A DNA stretch of 64,000 nucleotides from Adiantum capillus-veneris (taxonomy: Eukaryota > Streptophyta > Polypodiopsida > Polypodiales > Pteridaceae), in NCBI GenBank assembly GCA_014529385.2, contig CM043953.1, positions 113,067,549 to 113,131,548 on the forward strand, read 5' to 3'. Shown piece after piece: positions 41,956-54,340 of the stretch. Below the pieces are notes generated by a model, which saw only the letters and a program-made list of their open reading frames with translations, was not told the DNA's origin and did not search any database. A program made the translations under genes and the position numbers. Each line of letters begins with the position of its first letter. Positions within the stretch are counted from its first letter, which is position 1.

Positions 41956-42792
41956 CTATGTGTTTTGACTTGGAGTGAAACAGCGGATTCTTGCCAAAGC
42001 AATGTCACTCTGACTATCACAATGCAGTACTGGAACCTCGTGAATGCCCAAATCTCCCACTAAACGAGAAAACCATATGGCTTCCTTGCTGGCATCATAC
42101 ACAGCAACATATTCTGCCTCAGTGGTAGATGAAGACGTGCAATCTTGGAGACACGATCTCCAAGAGATAGCTGTTCTAGCAAACATGAACACATAGCCAG
42201 ATGTGGATCTTCTACGATCCACACAACCTACATAATCCGCATCCGTATAACCTACAATATATGCATCACTGTTTTCAAAGCGTAAACACTTGCTAGTTGT
42301 AACTTTCAAATATCTAAGGATTTTCTTCACTGCTTACCAATGTTTCTTGCCATGGTTTTCCATATACCTACTAACCACTCCCACTGCATGTGCAATGTCT
42401 GGTCTTGTGGCTACTATAGAGTACATCAAACTGCCGACTGCTGAAGAATATGGCACTTTCACCATTTCCTCTTTCTCAACCACTGTCTTGGGAGAGTCTT
42501 CCTTGCTAAGTTTGGAGTATGCTTGCATTGGGGTACTCAATGACTTCCCCCCCTACATACTAAAATGTTGTAAGACTTTGTGAATGTACTTTTCTTGAGA
42601 TAATTCAAAAATTCCACGTTGCCTGTCTCTCTTGATGTGCATACCAAGAAAGTGATTGGCATCTCCCAAATCTTTCATGGAAAATTGAGTGCTTAGCATC
42701 TTTTTCAAATGATTGATCTCATTAATTGATTTGCCTACGATAAGCATATCATCTACATACAAGATCAAGATGATTAAAGAACCATCGTTCAA
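41956..42792 (-). pseudogene. Copia-2 RT C-terminal half and RNase H
   Basis: 42792-42553 has LIILILYVDDMLIVGKSINE and FSMKDLGDANHFLGMHIKRD. 42540-42334 has VGSLMYSIVATRPDIAHAVG. 42330-41956 carries RNase H with GYTDADYVGCVDRRRSTSGY and SSTTEAEYVAVYDASKEAIW (catalytic Asp and Glu), then HCDSQSDIALARI. The expected continuation NPxFHxRTKHI is out of frame after 41956. Stops separate the three parts. Confidence 0.9.
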
Positions 42793-42864
42793 TCTTTTTG
42801 TGTATAAGCAGTGATCCTCTTAACTTCTTATGTAACCCTGAGACTGCATGAATTTGTCAATTTT

Positions 42865-43752
42865 TTAATACCATTTCCTTGAACCTTGCTTGAGGCCATA
42901 GAGTGCCTTTTTAAGTCTACAAACCAATTCTGCCCTCGTTGGCTTTTGGGTTTCACATACGAAGCCCTCTGGTTGTTTCATGTAGACATCTTCATCTAGA
43001 TCCCCGTGAAGAAATGTTGTGTTCACGTCCATTTGGACATGTTCCATGTCCTAGATAGCAATCAAGCCAAGCACAGTGCGAAGTGTAGTCATCTTGACTA
43101 CTAGAGAGAAAATCTCATCGAGATCCACACCTTTCTGCTGCTTGAAACCCTTGGCAACTAGACGAGCCTTGTATCTAGGCTCGGGGTCTTCCGTTGTATA
43201 CTTCTTCTTGTATACCCACTTGAAAGGTAAAGCATTTTTGCCTTTTGGTAATTCAACCAAATCCCATGTCTCATTAGCCACAATCAAATTGTATTTTGAT
43301 TACATAGTCTGCTCCCACTTAACGCTATCATCCATTTGTATAGCTTCTTTGTAGTAGGTTGGCTCTCCACTATCAATGACCAAAATGTGGTGTATAACCG
43401 GCTCAAACCGCTCAGGCACACGTAATACTCTCTCAGAGCTTCTTAGTGCCTGACTGTTGGACTCTGCTCTCTCCGGAGCAATAGTAGTATCTTGCACTTG
43501 AGGAGTAGGTGCAACACTACTGAACTGAGTTGGTTCGGAGGCCACGTCCTCAAAATGAACGGATATGTACTCAACTTCTTTGATGGGCTTCTTGTGCATT
43601 TTTGATTTATTGAAAATCACATGTGAGCTACGAATGACTTTGTTTGATTCTGGGTGCCAGAGACGATATCCCATCTCTCCATTTTCACCATAGCCAATAA
43701 AAATGTATTTCTGTGAACTAGGATCTAGCTTTCGATGAATTTGTTTGGGCAC
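42865..43752 (-). pseudogene. Copia-2 integrase C-terminal linker and RT N-terminal half
   Basis: 43752-43300 holds the linker (HRKLDPSSQKYIFIGYGENG, GYRLWHPESNKVIRSSHVIF). 43287-43051 starts RT with ETWDLVELPKGKNALPFKWV and RYKARLVAKGFKQQKGVDLD. 43047-42865 has [20 protein letters not shown] and [15 protein letters not shown]. In-frame stops lie between the pieces. Confidence 0.9.
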
Positions 43753-43764
43753 ATGTGCTTATGC

Positions 43765-44773
43765 CTAACATCCAAATACACGTAAATGCTCATAGCTTGG
43801 CCTTTTGTCAGTCCATAATTCCTCTGGAATTTTGAAATTCAAAGGAGAACTAGGTGACCTGTTGATGATGTGCAATGCTGTCAGAACAGCTTCCCCCCAA
43901 AACTCTGGAGTAATCTTTGCCATAGACAGCATAAAGACAACTCGCTCTTGAATCATACAATTCATTCTTTCAGCTATCCCATTTTATGTAGGTGTGTATG
44001 GAGCAGTAAACAACCACTGAATGCCTCTTCTATTGCAAAAACCCTGGAACTCTGTGGAGACGTATTCTCCACCATTGTCCGTGCGAAAAGCCTTCAGCTT
44101 TTTTCCTGATTGGTTCTCAACCATGGCGAGGAATTTTTGGAATGTTGAAAAGACCTCTTCCTTACGCTTAAGGAGATACACCCACACTTTTCTGGTGGAA
44201 TCATCTATGAACGTTACAAAGTAGTTTGCCCCCCCTAGAGTTTTATGTAGCATTGGACCACACAAATCACTGTGCACCAAGTCTAGGGGTTCCTAGTTTC
44301 TTGTTCAATGGAAAAGATGTCAACCTAGTCTGTTTGCCATATAGACAATGCTCACACAATGGAAAGTCCGTGTAATCTAACACAGGTAAGTAGCCAAAAC
44401 ATTGAATTGTTTTCATTCCCTTTTGGCTAATATGCCCTAGCCGGCTATGCCACAACTCAATACATGGTATCTCGGCAACATAGATAGAGTGTTCATTGAC
44501 ACTTGAAACAAACAAAGTGTACAGGGATCCGTTTTTACTACCTTTCATCATGATAAGGTTGTTTTTGCGGATCATCCAAGAACAATTACCAAAAACTATA
44601 GTGTAGCCAAGATCATCCAATTGCCCTATAGAAAGCAAGCTCTTTGTAAGCTTGGGTACATGTCTGACATTCTGCAACACAAAAGTAGTGCCATTATGCA
44701 TCTGAAGCTTCACATCACCAATGCCAATAATATCAAGCCCATAGGAATCACCAAGCTTGACTATGCCATGCAT
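43765..44773 (-). pseudogene. Copia-2 protease end and integrase
   Basis: 44773-44267 has the region after the protease (VRHVPKLTKSLLSIGQLDDL) and the integrase zinc finger IELWHSRLGHISQKGM plus CEHCLYGKQTR. 44280-43984 has MVHSDLCGPM (first Asp), TFIDDSTRKVWVYLLKRKEE and FRTDNGGEYVSTEFQ (second Asp). 43965-43765 continues after the Glu region with NCMIQERVVFMLSMAKI. The Glu segment falls at a stop at 43981-43983. Confidence 0.88.
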
Positions 44774-44854
44774 GGATGCATAAGAGTCTCTACGCGGTGT
44801 GACATGAAAACTTGCACCAGAATCAAGAATCCAATTCTATGCATAACCCTCATC

Positions 44855-45961
44855 CTATGCAACTAACGCATCTGGAGTGAGATGTGAAGTGAAAATGAGA
44901 ACATCTGACGGATCTACTGTCACCTCGGCATGAATCTCTGTGGGCATAATGATCATCACTGGAGGAGGCGCATCCTCTACTGCAGTGGTAGGTATGGGAG
45001 ACTCGACAACATTGAGCTCCTCAATCTTTAGTGTATTTTTGCATTTGCCAAAATTATCCTTTTGCATGTTTTTCTGATCTCTTAGGAAACTACGACAATC
45101 CTTTTTGTAATGGCTCTTCTTGTGGCAATAGTAACACTCGACATTTCTGGCATTGCGGTCTCTACTTTGGTTCTTGTGTCTGCTAGGACTACGAGGATTT
45201 TGCTCTCTACTTTTTCTTCTGTATTTGTTCTTGTCACGGACTCTTACTTTCATTGAACTTCCAGCCATATATGCATCTCCATGACTAGCACCATCAAGAG
45301 ATTTACGTCAAATCTCTTCAGTGAGCAATGCATCTGTGACAGCATTGAACTCTAACTTGCCATTCGGAGCCGAATTGCTAATGGATGTGCAAAAGATATC
45401 CCATGAACTGGGTAGAGAGCATAACAAGAATATAGACTTGAGGTTGTCATCAAACTCCTTAAAGCCCTGAGATGTCAGCTGACTAAACAAGGAGTGGAAC
45501 TCATTTAAGTGACCAGAAACTGTGCTACCTTCTTTCATGTTGAGCTTCAGAAGCTTCTTCATGAGAAAAACTTTGTTGGATGCACTTTTGCTCTCCCATG
45601 TTGAACATAAGCTATCCCAAAGTTCCTTGGTTGTTGTCTTCCCTATGATAGTGAAGAACACTGACTCGGCTAGACGTAGACATAAGCTATCCCAAAGTTC
45701 CTTGGTTGTTGTCTTCCCTATGATAGTGAAGAACACTGACTCAGCTAGACATAGACATATTGTAGCCATGGCTTTTGCATCCAAAAGCTCCCACTGAGCT
45801 TGCATATATTCATCATCCTCTGCACGCTCTTTCAACGGTTCTGAGAGACCTTTGTTTATCAAAACATCTTTCATGTGCTCTTTCCACATGGTGAAGTTGG
45901 TGCCATCGAGCTTTCGAATGAAATACTCATCCTTTTCTGAAGAAGAAGCCATCGCTGACAA
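44855..45961 (-). pseudogene. Copia-2 gag
   Basis: The start is MSAMASSSEKDEYFIRKLDG at 45961, with FTMWKEHMKDVL and the UBN2-type region FHSLFSQLTSQGFKEFDDNL. It stops near 45305. 45268-44855 continues with an Arg/Ser/Lys-rich stretch and a zinc knuckle CYYCHKKSHYKKDC, in which Ser replaces the usual Gly before His. A 25-codon in-frame tandem duplication (45609-45758) repeats the segment LAESVFFTIIGKTTTKELWD. Confidence 0.9.
45609..45758. repeat. 75-bp in-frame tandem duplication in Copia-2 gag
   Basis: Units 45609-45683 and 45684-45758 differ at only two positions. Being a multiple of three, the duplication keeps the gag frame and adds 25 residues. Confidence 0.95.
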
Positions 45962-47413
45962 GAGGGTTTAAGAGGTGTCAAACTATGGCGAGAAGATGCA
46001 GAAAATTTGGGCAAAGTCTCCTTTATATCATGAGTAAAATCTCAACCGAAATAGACTCAAAAGTGCCAACAACAAAAGTCACGACTCGTGGAAAGGAAAT
46101 CCCGCAGAGTCTCCTTTGTATGAGGAGTCAAAGCTCAACTCAAAATACACATAAATGTGCCAACTCCACTAACTGGGCATCTGGTGTACAAAACCACTGT
46201 TGTATGACCGTCAACTCGGCATCAAAAGCATAGAAACCTGTCCAGATACATATCCTATGGTGAGGATACCGTAAAGGGGAACTCCAGCTACCTGTATCAC
46301 CGAAGGTGTCTCAACATTCGAGCACACCCCAGCTCAAAGAAAACCTCACGCTATCGACCCTCCAAAGGCTAATGTAGACACAAATGGACTAGCCACAGTC
46401 TCAGAAAGGGTTCTTCCGGTTGGAGTCTCAGAAACGGCCGGGAAAAACCGCCAAAATAGCCAAAAATGGCTCCACATGTAGAACAATGGGCAGTGCCGCA
46501 ACTCAACGTACATGAGTAAAACCGCGCTCAAACAGGCACCAAGAACTATTGCATGCAGTAAAAGTGGTCCCTGCAAAGCTATCTGCTTTCAAAAGAGCTC
46601 AGTAGCACTAGGTGTGCTCACAGCAAAATGCATCTGTCAACGCATCTGTTCGTAGAGAATTTGTTGTCAAAATGACAACCAAATCGCCTCTAAAAGCATT
46701 GTGTCTGGTAACCTGGAGAATCTGTGAGTGAATGGGCTAAAAAATCCCCTGTAACCTGTAACCTGCGTGTCGGTGTCGCTATGTGCCAATTTTCGCCGCC
46801 AGGAAGAAATATGCTAGTCGAATAGACACCAAAAGTGTCTTATCCAAAACTTGTGTCGTACAGTGCGATTGGTGCGCTCGGTGCCAATGCCGGGTGTCAC
46901 TCCTCTATGATAGAGGTACCTCACCCCCGCATGTCGCAAGCACAATCGTTGATCGTGGGAATGCACTCGACTAGGGAAGCGCCCGGTGTATGGGTCGGAT
47001 GTCCCCGTCGCAATGAGCCGTGTCGAGCCGGTGTGCATGAGCGGTGTCAATGTCGATGTCGCCTTCCGCCACCGAGCGGAAGTGGCTAGCCGGGTAGCCA
47101 TAAAATGCTAATGCTCAAAGCCGGTATCAAGCGGTCAAGGCCGAGTCGGATTGATATCGATCGCAGATCTCGCTCGATCTATCAAGATCGCTCTCAAGCT
47201 TGTCGGACTCGGTGTGTGGACATCGAAGTCAGGTGACGATTGTCGAAGAAGTCAATGTCGAAATTGGAGAATCGCTGATGTCAACGATGAGACTCTGGTC
47301 TCTCTCTCTCTCTCAGATGCTTACTCGCTCTATGTGTTGCTTGGACTCACTCGCAAGCGCGGTGTCAAGCTCGCTTTTTTTTTGTTTGAGAAAGTATCTT
47401 CCAATCTCTTAAT

Positions 47414-47457
<44 letters not shown>

Positions 47458-47739
47458 AAGAGAGTTGGATTGTCGAGTTGTGTGTGAGGCTGTCGAAGGG
47501 TGTGGTGGAAATGGGGGGTTACACACATAGTGGATTGTCGAGTTGTGTGTGAGGCTGTCGAAGGGTGTGGTGGGAATGGGGGGTTACACACATAGTGTAA
47601 TGAGGTGATTTTTTTAAATTTTTGTCGATTACTGCCAGCAGCTTCATAGTGTGTGTGTGTGGTCTGGCTTTACTGCGCCCCTCCAAGCTCGCGCTCGTCC
47701 TGTCTACTACTACAGCTCGTTCAATGCCAAGCACACACA

Positions 47740-47788
<49 letters not shown>

Positions 47789-48459
47789 CTCCAAAATAGC
47801 GTTGCCCTGTCTGGAACTGCTCACGGCTCCTTCACCCAGCAGTGACCAAATTGGCTACATTCGACCTGCTGCTGCAAGGCTTGATTGTGTGTGCCTCACG
47901 GCTCCATCTCCTCTTCACGCTCTCTCTCTCTCTCTCTAAGTTTTGCTGCACAAATGCAATCAAATCCCCCAAGCTTGCAATGCCCGTGAGCTCTAATGTT
48001 CCTTGCAAGCCTTCAAGCTCCGGCTACTCTATGCTTCTTGCACTCGGCCTGCTCTGTGTCGGTTCCACAAGCTGCTCTCGATCGCCCCCGATTGGTTGTT
48101 GTCCCGATTTGCTTGGACTTTTATGGCTACTCGTATACCTCTCTCGAGTCTCTCTCAGCCGCAAGCACTAAGCCCTGATTGTTGTTGAATGTTTGATTTG
48201 CCTCCTAAGATTTTCTCTTCTCTCTACTCCTATACTCTGCATATCATGTGCCATGGTTGAGCCAAACCTCATGCTCTCAATTCCAACTGTTCCAAGCATT
48301 GTCCCGCCTATGGCTGTATGTAGCCGTCGCTTTGTCGGATATGGAGTTGCACCGATCGAGCTCTCCTAAGCTTCGGCTGCGATCTAAACTCTCCTCAAGC
48401 TCTCGAATCTCCACTCTGAGCTTCAGCTCTGTGCGAGCAACCCGTAGCTCTAATTCCAA
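45962..48459 (-). other. Copia-2 long leader between PBS and gag
   Basis: 2.5 kb without a convincing ORF. It contains the conserved block gtaaaggggaactccagc (46271-46293), a (TC)n run (47420-47455), a 65-bp tandem duplication (47466-47530 and 47531-47595) and a (TG)n run (47742-47785). The region next to the 5' LTR reads TGGAATTAGAGC on the minus strand (48448-48459), close to the iMet PBS TGGTATCAGAGC with two mismatches. Confidence 0.7.
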
Positions 48460-48673
48460 TGTTGTGCACGTGTAGCGCGTGTACGGAGTGTGTGCAAGAC
48501 AGGGAAGGAGAGAATGGGAAGGGGATGATACACACACAGTCTCTCTTTCTCTCTTTGGGTTAGTGGAGAAGCAAGAGAAGAGTCAACACTCTCTTTTTTT
48601 CGCCCTATATTGATTAGGTGAAATAAAGTGTACAACAGTGGTTTCCCACGGCCACTTGGCCTACACCCCAACA
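48460..48673 (-). repeat. Copia-2 5' LTR
   Basis: The partner of 41514-41720. On the plus strand it runs tgttgtgcacgtgtagcgcg to ctacaccccaaca and is followed by the duplication gcttt. It is slightly longer owing to a TC-rich expansion (48541-48556). Confidence 0.93.
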
Positions 48674-48678
48674 GCTTT

Positions 48679-49510
48679 GAGTCGATCTTTTCATTCGCTT
48701 CTTCCGGCTGATCTCTAATTCACTTTGCGCGGTGTGATGTTGTTTTGGCTTTTGATTTGCTCGTGGGTGAAATTTTTTCAGCGGTGCGTGTGTTTTTTAC
48801 GTTTCGGCCTCGTTCTATCTCTTTCTGATTTTTTCTGGCTCTTTCAACGTCTTTCTTTTTTTTGTAAAATTTTGCATTTTCTAATTTTTTGGTCTTTTTT
48901 TTATTTTTGACGATCTTTTTGGGAAGATTTTGATTTTTATAATTTTCCTAGTAATTCTCTAATTTTTTTAAGATTTTTTGAAGGTTTTATGAATTGTCTG
49001 ATTTATTTTGATTTTGTCAGGAAAATATTGGATTTTCTATGAATTTTTTTCGTGACTTTTTATGAAATTTTTTCAGGTTTTGTTATTTATCTGTAAAAGT
49101 TTTGAGTTTTTTATTATTTTGTATGTGATTCTTTTTTTAATTTTCTATGTTTTTATCTATTTTTGTGAATTTTTTATTTTTTTAGTTAGTTTTTTTTGTT
49201 AATTTTCTATCCTTTTCATTATTATTATTATTATTTATTGGATTTTTTGTGAGCTTTTTCTTTTTAATGAGTTTTCTATTTTTGGTGATTATTTAAATCT
49301 TTTTATGAGTTTTTTTAATTTTTTATTCTTTTTTGTGATTTAGTGAATCTTTATTTGATTTTTCTATTTATTTTTACTTAGTTGATTTTTTTATTTTTAT
49401 TTTGGTTTCTTTTTTTTTAACACTTACCTGTACCTCCTGTACGCGATCGTTGACTGCCGTGTCTGACAGCTGAGCACGCAGCAGCGACAATTCATGGTTT
49501 TCTTTAACTG

Positions 49511-49567
<57 letters not shown>

Positions 49568-49715
49568 TGCGTGCGTGGCTCAGGCCTGCCCCACCAGCGG
49601 GACATTGGGGGGTTTGGCAGCGCAAGAGAGGGAGAGAGTGAGTACGACAAGGTGGGGGTAGAGAGAGTTAAGAGGGAGAGTTAGAGGAGGATCACGCTGG
49701 GAGTGAGGGAGAAAA

Positions 49716-49760
<45 letters not shown>

Positions 49761-50580
49761 GTTCGAGAGAGAGCTCGTGGGAGAGTGAGACAGAGAGAGA
49801 ATAAGGGAGTGTGCGCGTGGCGGGGAGAGAGAGAGAGAGGTCACACTAGAACAGGGTTAGAAAAAAAGCATTTTTCCTAATCGAAGAAAATGAGGCCAAA
49901 CTCAACGTCCTCCCGATTTTCAGGTCAAAATTTGAAGCTTTTGCCGGTAATTATACTAAAACTTGTGAAAATTTCCGGGTTTTCTTCAAGGTGAGGTCAA
50001 AATCTAACCAAAATTTTGGAATTTCAGCCGATTAAAATACACTGCACCCCGGTTTTTTTTCTAACATTGATCACGCGTTGGCAAGGAGACGAGAGGGAAA
50101 GTGTCACGGGAAGAGAGAGAAAGTTACAGAGAGAGTTGGAGTGGGTGTGGGGTAGGTTCACCCGGAGCAAGAAGAAGAAGAAGAGAAGTATTTTTTATTG
50201 TCGGCGATAATTATCCCAGCAAATCGTAAGGATCTATCTGCCACAAAAGTTTATGCACCGCAAGGCATAGTTTCAAAGCCCGAAAATTATTTTTTCTTAT
50301 TATTTGATTTTTAATCGTCCGAAAATGCCAAAAATAGGCTGAAAATTAGCAGAAATTCCAAAAAATCGCCAAAAAATCCCAGATTGCCAGAAAAGTCCAA
50401 AAAATCCCAAAAATTCTAGGAATCTTGGAAAATCACCGACATTCACAACCAAATATTTTTGACATGCAAAAGCACAACGAAAATAGCAGATTTTTTTGAA
50501 AATGCCGATTTTGACAAAATGTCCACCCGGCCCCCAGAAATAGCAAAACGCTTAAAACTCGACCACGGAGGGCACTACAG
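48679..50580. other. AT-rich and microsatellite DNA without a supported gene
   Basis: 48800-49420 is extremely T-rich. (TG)n lies at 49512-49565 and (GA)n at 49716-49757, with more GA-rich DNA to 49845. 50280-50450 is A-rich with repeats of the type ccaaaaatt. The first bases right of 48678 are probably the upstream part of E0. Confidence 0.7.
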
Positions 50581-53500
50581 GACATAGGGCCAATGCACAA
50601 TCTTACATTGCTTCTTTCAATGTCCGTCAAAAGGAGGATATATTAGGTGATGTGCATGAAGAAGAGGAGCTCATAGATATTCATGCTACACAAGGTGGAG
50701 TGGTTGCCCAAAGCGTGTCTGAAGCAGCGACAATTGTTGCTAACCCGGCCGATCATCCTACAGTGTTTGGAAAGGATGTTCATGGTCGCATATTGGAGGA
50801 GATTGTAGAGGGTTTTATTGTAAAGAGAGGTGGGGAACCTCCTCGCATTCCTCTTTGCGGATTGATGGAAAATGAAGCCATTAGAGCACTGGGTCCAAGC
50901 ACTGAGGGCTTGGTGAAAAGGTTTGAGATGTCTGGATACAGTGTGCTTGGAGCTCCATTTCTTGTGTCATTTAAGAAACATGGCCATGATCAACATTATG
51001 TTTCCTACTTAGACAAAGAAGAATGGGGGCCTATTTGGCAAGAAATAAGCGATGATTTTGATAATTCCCTTCCTCTTGAGTGGGAAGACTTAAGGGGAAA
51101 AAAATTATTGTTGGGATGGCAATCACCACTTGAAAACTTGAATGCGCTTGATAAAAATGCGTAAGTGATTTGTTTTTTGTTTAATATAAGGTTGTCTTAT
51201 ATTACTCTATGCTTTCTAATTTCCCCTTTTGTTATTGTAGAATTTTCAATGATAAGGTGGAGACATTGTTCTGTCAAGTGTCAATTTGTCTATGTTGATA
51301 GAAGTGCACAGGGGGAGCTTCTGCTAGCTCTACGCTCTCAAAATGAGTAGGCTCATTTGTTGTTTTTAAATATATTGCTATTACTTTATCGATGTCATTC
51401 TCTTTCCATTTAATTTAAGATATTGTGGTTTAGGATTGGTAGAACCACTGTGAACACCAATTTTGGTCAGGAGATCTTCTTGTTCCAAAACTAGCCATGG
51501 CAAGCAAAGATTCTTTAATGAAAGACTTTCCCAAGATTGGATTCGATGGATACAGGTAGAGCTTGCTTGCGATAAGAAGGCATCTAAAGGTAGTTGCTAC
51601 AACGCTCCTGCTCTTTTATTGGCAATTATCATATGGAAGGTATACATTTTTACCTTAAAGTATACTTTTTATGTAATTTCTAAAGCTAGACATAATTTTG
51701 TGAAAACTTACTTTTTTTTCTACTTGCTCTACAAAAGGAAGAGTTTGACATGTCTCTTATTAAAGAGATGCAAGAGATCAATGATCTATCGATTTCAGAG
51801 CCAGAAAAGGAAATGGTTGCTCGAGGAAGAGTAGAAAAAATATTCAAAGAAAGAGCTTATAAGGTGAACACTTTCTCTTATCACCATTCATGTTTGAATT
51901 TCTACAAAATTGTAAGTTGACATGTCATTTGGATTGGATTTATTGGATTGCAAAATTGATTTGAGTTTATTTCATGCAAATGCAACATAGATGTTGGCCA
52001 TTGCCAACCCCACCAATGGCCAAGGTTTCTTCTCTTTGTTATTTAACTTCAATTGGATAAGAGAAAAGGATCAGGTGGGCCTTCCAAGAGACAAGGTCTA
52101 GAATATCACCGGAGAGGTAATAATCCTTGGCTCAAAAATGCACATGAAATCATAATCAATGCATTTATGGTTTGTTTATTGTTTCTCTAGAGGAAAAAGG
52201 AAATATTTCACTCTTTGATGCATTGCCGTGTAGATGATGTTACTTCTGAGCGTTATATTAGTGCAATGAAATTTAGAATGTACTTGCGTAAAGAATGGTA
52301 TTGGGGAAGGATCTTAAAGCAATGCTTAAGGATCAAAGGGAAAATGATTGATGAAATGTTGGAGGGATTTGGAGCATAGTTTCATCACCGGTTGAGGGAG
52401 CACATTGATAAAGCTTTTGTGAAACTTTGGAGTAAGCTCAACACAAAAGAGTCGGATGAAAAAATTCCAGAGATCATGGAATCTTCGAGGAGAGTATTAT
52501 TCAGGTAATACAATTGATATCTTTATGATTGATATTCTATTTTTCACTCAGAGTTTATATATTAAATAATTCACTCGGTAAAGAAGCTCAAAGAAAGTTA
52601 AATACATTTTACGTAGATGGCTAATTCAGCTTTACAATCAAACTTTGTTGGAGAAGTTGCCAGTTGTTGTTGAAAGTTGGAGGGACCTCTCTTGTGAGAG
52701 TGTATGTATCCACTATGGATGAGAGATTATGGTTTGCTTGCTTGGGAAATTGAGTATTTCTCTTGGTGGCTAGATTGCACTCGAGGCACCTACCCACATG
52801 ACGAAGAGAACTTATATAAAGGTTATTTTTTGGCATTTATAAAAATTACAAAATTGTTAAAGTGTTCATACTATTTAGACTATGTTTGTGAGAGAAACAT
52901 CTTTTTGTTTGCTTTAGAGCACGTTCTTGAAAGAAACAAAGAGGGTATTGAGGAGATTGGCTCGGCTTCCAAGAAAGCCACCTCTTCAAAAAGAGTAAAC
53001 ACTAGTATAATCTCCTCTATAAAGAAACGATTGGAGTTTGTTAAATCCAAGAAGCCCAAGAAGTCCCCCAAAAAGAAAAAAAAAGGTGCTCAAGGTTCCA
53101 CAGGTAAAATTTCTTGTAAAGATATCTAGCTGTCACTTTCTGTCTACTCAACAACTCTTGATGAAATATCTTATTTTCAGATTATGAAGTGCCTTCCATA
53201 GATTATGATGTGATCGTTATTGGCAACATGCTAGATGTTTACAAAATTTCTCTCGATGATGAAAAATGGTAAATACATGTGAGAAGAAAGATTGACTATG
53301 TGTGGAGTGTGTTGTGAATGTTTGAAATACATGTGTTTGATTGTATGCAAGATCTTGGATTTTCTACATTCAGCCAATGTTGATGGGGGAAAAGAGCAAT
53401 GAATTGGCCTCTCTTTTGTTTGTGGATTTTCCAAAAAAAATTAAAGTTGAAAATTTTTCGAAGAACGAGGTATGCATTCTTCAAATCAATGGGCGGTCTA

Positions 53501-54340
53501 TGATAGTTTTGGAACTTTAAATAAATTAACAATGCGTAATATGCAAGTCCCTCAATGGAATCAATTCTCTCAAAAATTAAGTAAGAAAGTGGCCATAATA
53601 GCTTCTAAGTATGTGGCAGACAATGGGTGGTACATCACCTTAAGCTCCACGGATCACTTTGGCATTGTGTCTCGCCATGCCATTGAGACGGGATTCAAAA
53701 TGATGCACACCATCCTTATTTTGATCCCCAATGGTTATGTGTGAAAGACCATTGAGATTGAGAGAGTAAGTAAAGTTATTTGCTGATTGAAAAAGGATGC
53801 TCGTAGTTTTCTTCAATTAGATCACATTCTAATTGTAATTTGTAGGTGGAAACACTATTGCTAGGATTGTTTTATCATAAGGGTCAACGTCCTAGCTATG
53901 ATCGATGAGATGGGGAGAGCATGGACAACAACTCTTTCGATGCCAAGTCCGGAATACTGGTGGAGCGTGATGACAGAGAGTATATTGGAGGACGCACTCT
54001 TAGAGGTGCCGACGAGCATAGCCTTGACTTCTTTTGGTAAGAAGATATGCTTCCTACTATGCCTTGTTAGACCATGTTACGTAAAGTAAAAATACGCATG
54101 TTTCTTTTCTTTTTTTAGCTGGCTCGTGCGGACATTTACTGCGGAACACACCTATATTGTTGATATCTTTTCTTGATGTGGTGGCTTGGGCCATGTTTGC
54201 ATTAAGTTAAGTTGTCTAGACAGTGCCTCTGCATAGATAGTGATCCACAGGTCTTTCAGCAGCATATTTCATGCTTCAAGGCTCCATGTGTAAGTGCTAT
54301 TCCAGCAGTTGATGCAGATAGCGACAAGGAGACCGACTGG
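50581..54340 (+). pseudogene. Decayed multi-exon gene, possibly related to amino-methyltransferases
   Basis: The first visible exon follows the acceptor ctacag at 50580 and is open to 51162 (ASFNVRQKEDILGDVHEEEE, GEPPRIPLCGLMENEAIRAL, FKKHGHDQHYVSYLDKEEWG). A donor gtaagtg follows, and the next exon begins after attgtag at 51239. More exon-like pieces: 51463-51640, 51735-51860, 52190-52505, 52704-53129 (ending in a Lys-rich tail) and 53180-53270 (DYDVIVIGNMLDVYKISLDD). Then 53472-53745 (VADNGWYITLSSTDHFGIVS, TGFKMMHTILILIPNGYV) and 53850-54340 (VETLLLGLFYHKGQ, RTLRGADEHSLDFFWQLARA). The last parts weakly recall DNA amino-methyltransferases and the first exon a ParB-like domain. This is a guess. 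Several stops show it is not functional. Confidence 0.4.

Larger units (their letters stand above)
41514..48673 (-). mobile_element. Copia-2: complete but decayed Ty1/copia LTR retrotransposon
   Basis: The ends are defined by LTRs at 41514-41720 and 48460-48673 and a perfect 5-bp duplication gcttt (41509-41513 and 48674-48678). On the minus strand the order is leader, gag, protease, integrase, RT and RNase H. The LTRs differ at many positions (about 18 in 200), so this insertion is clearly older than G1 and G2. Pol contains many stops and shifts. The leader is unusually long (45962-48459). Confidence 0.95.

Noticed and set aside
47519-47945. ORFs with HTHTHT and VCVCVC runs in the Copia-2 leader, and the like at 49374-49625
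   Set aside because: They are translations of (TG)n microsatellites.
45985-48475. Several small plus-strand ORFs in the Copia-2 leader
   Set aside because: They lie antisense to the leader of a minus-strand element, are short and show no domain. The leader is best read as non-coding.
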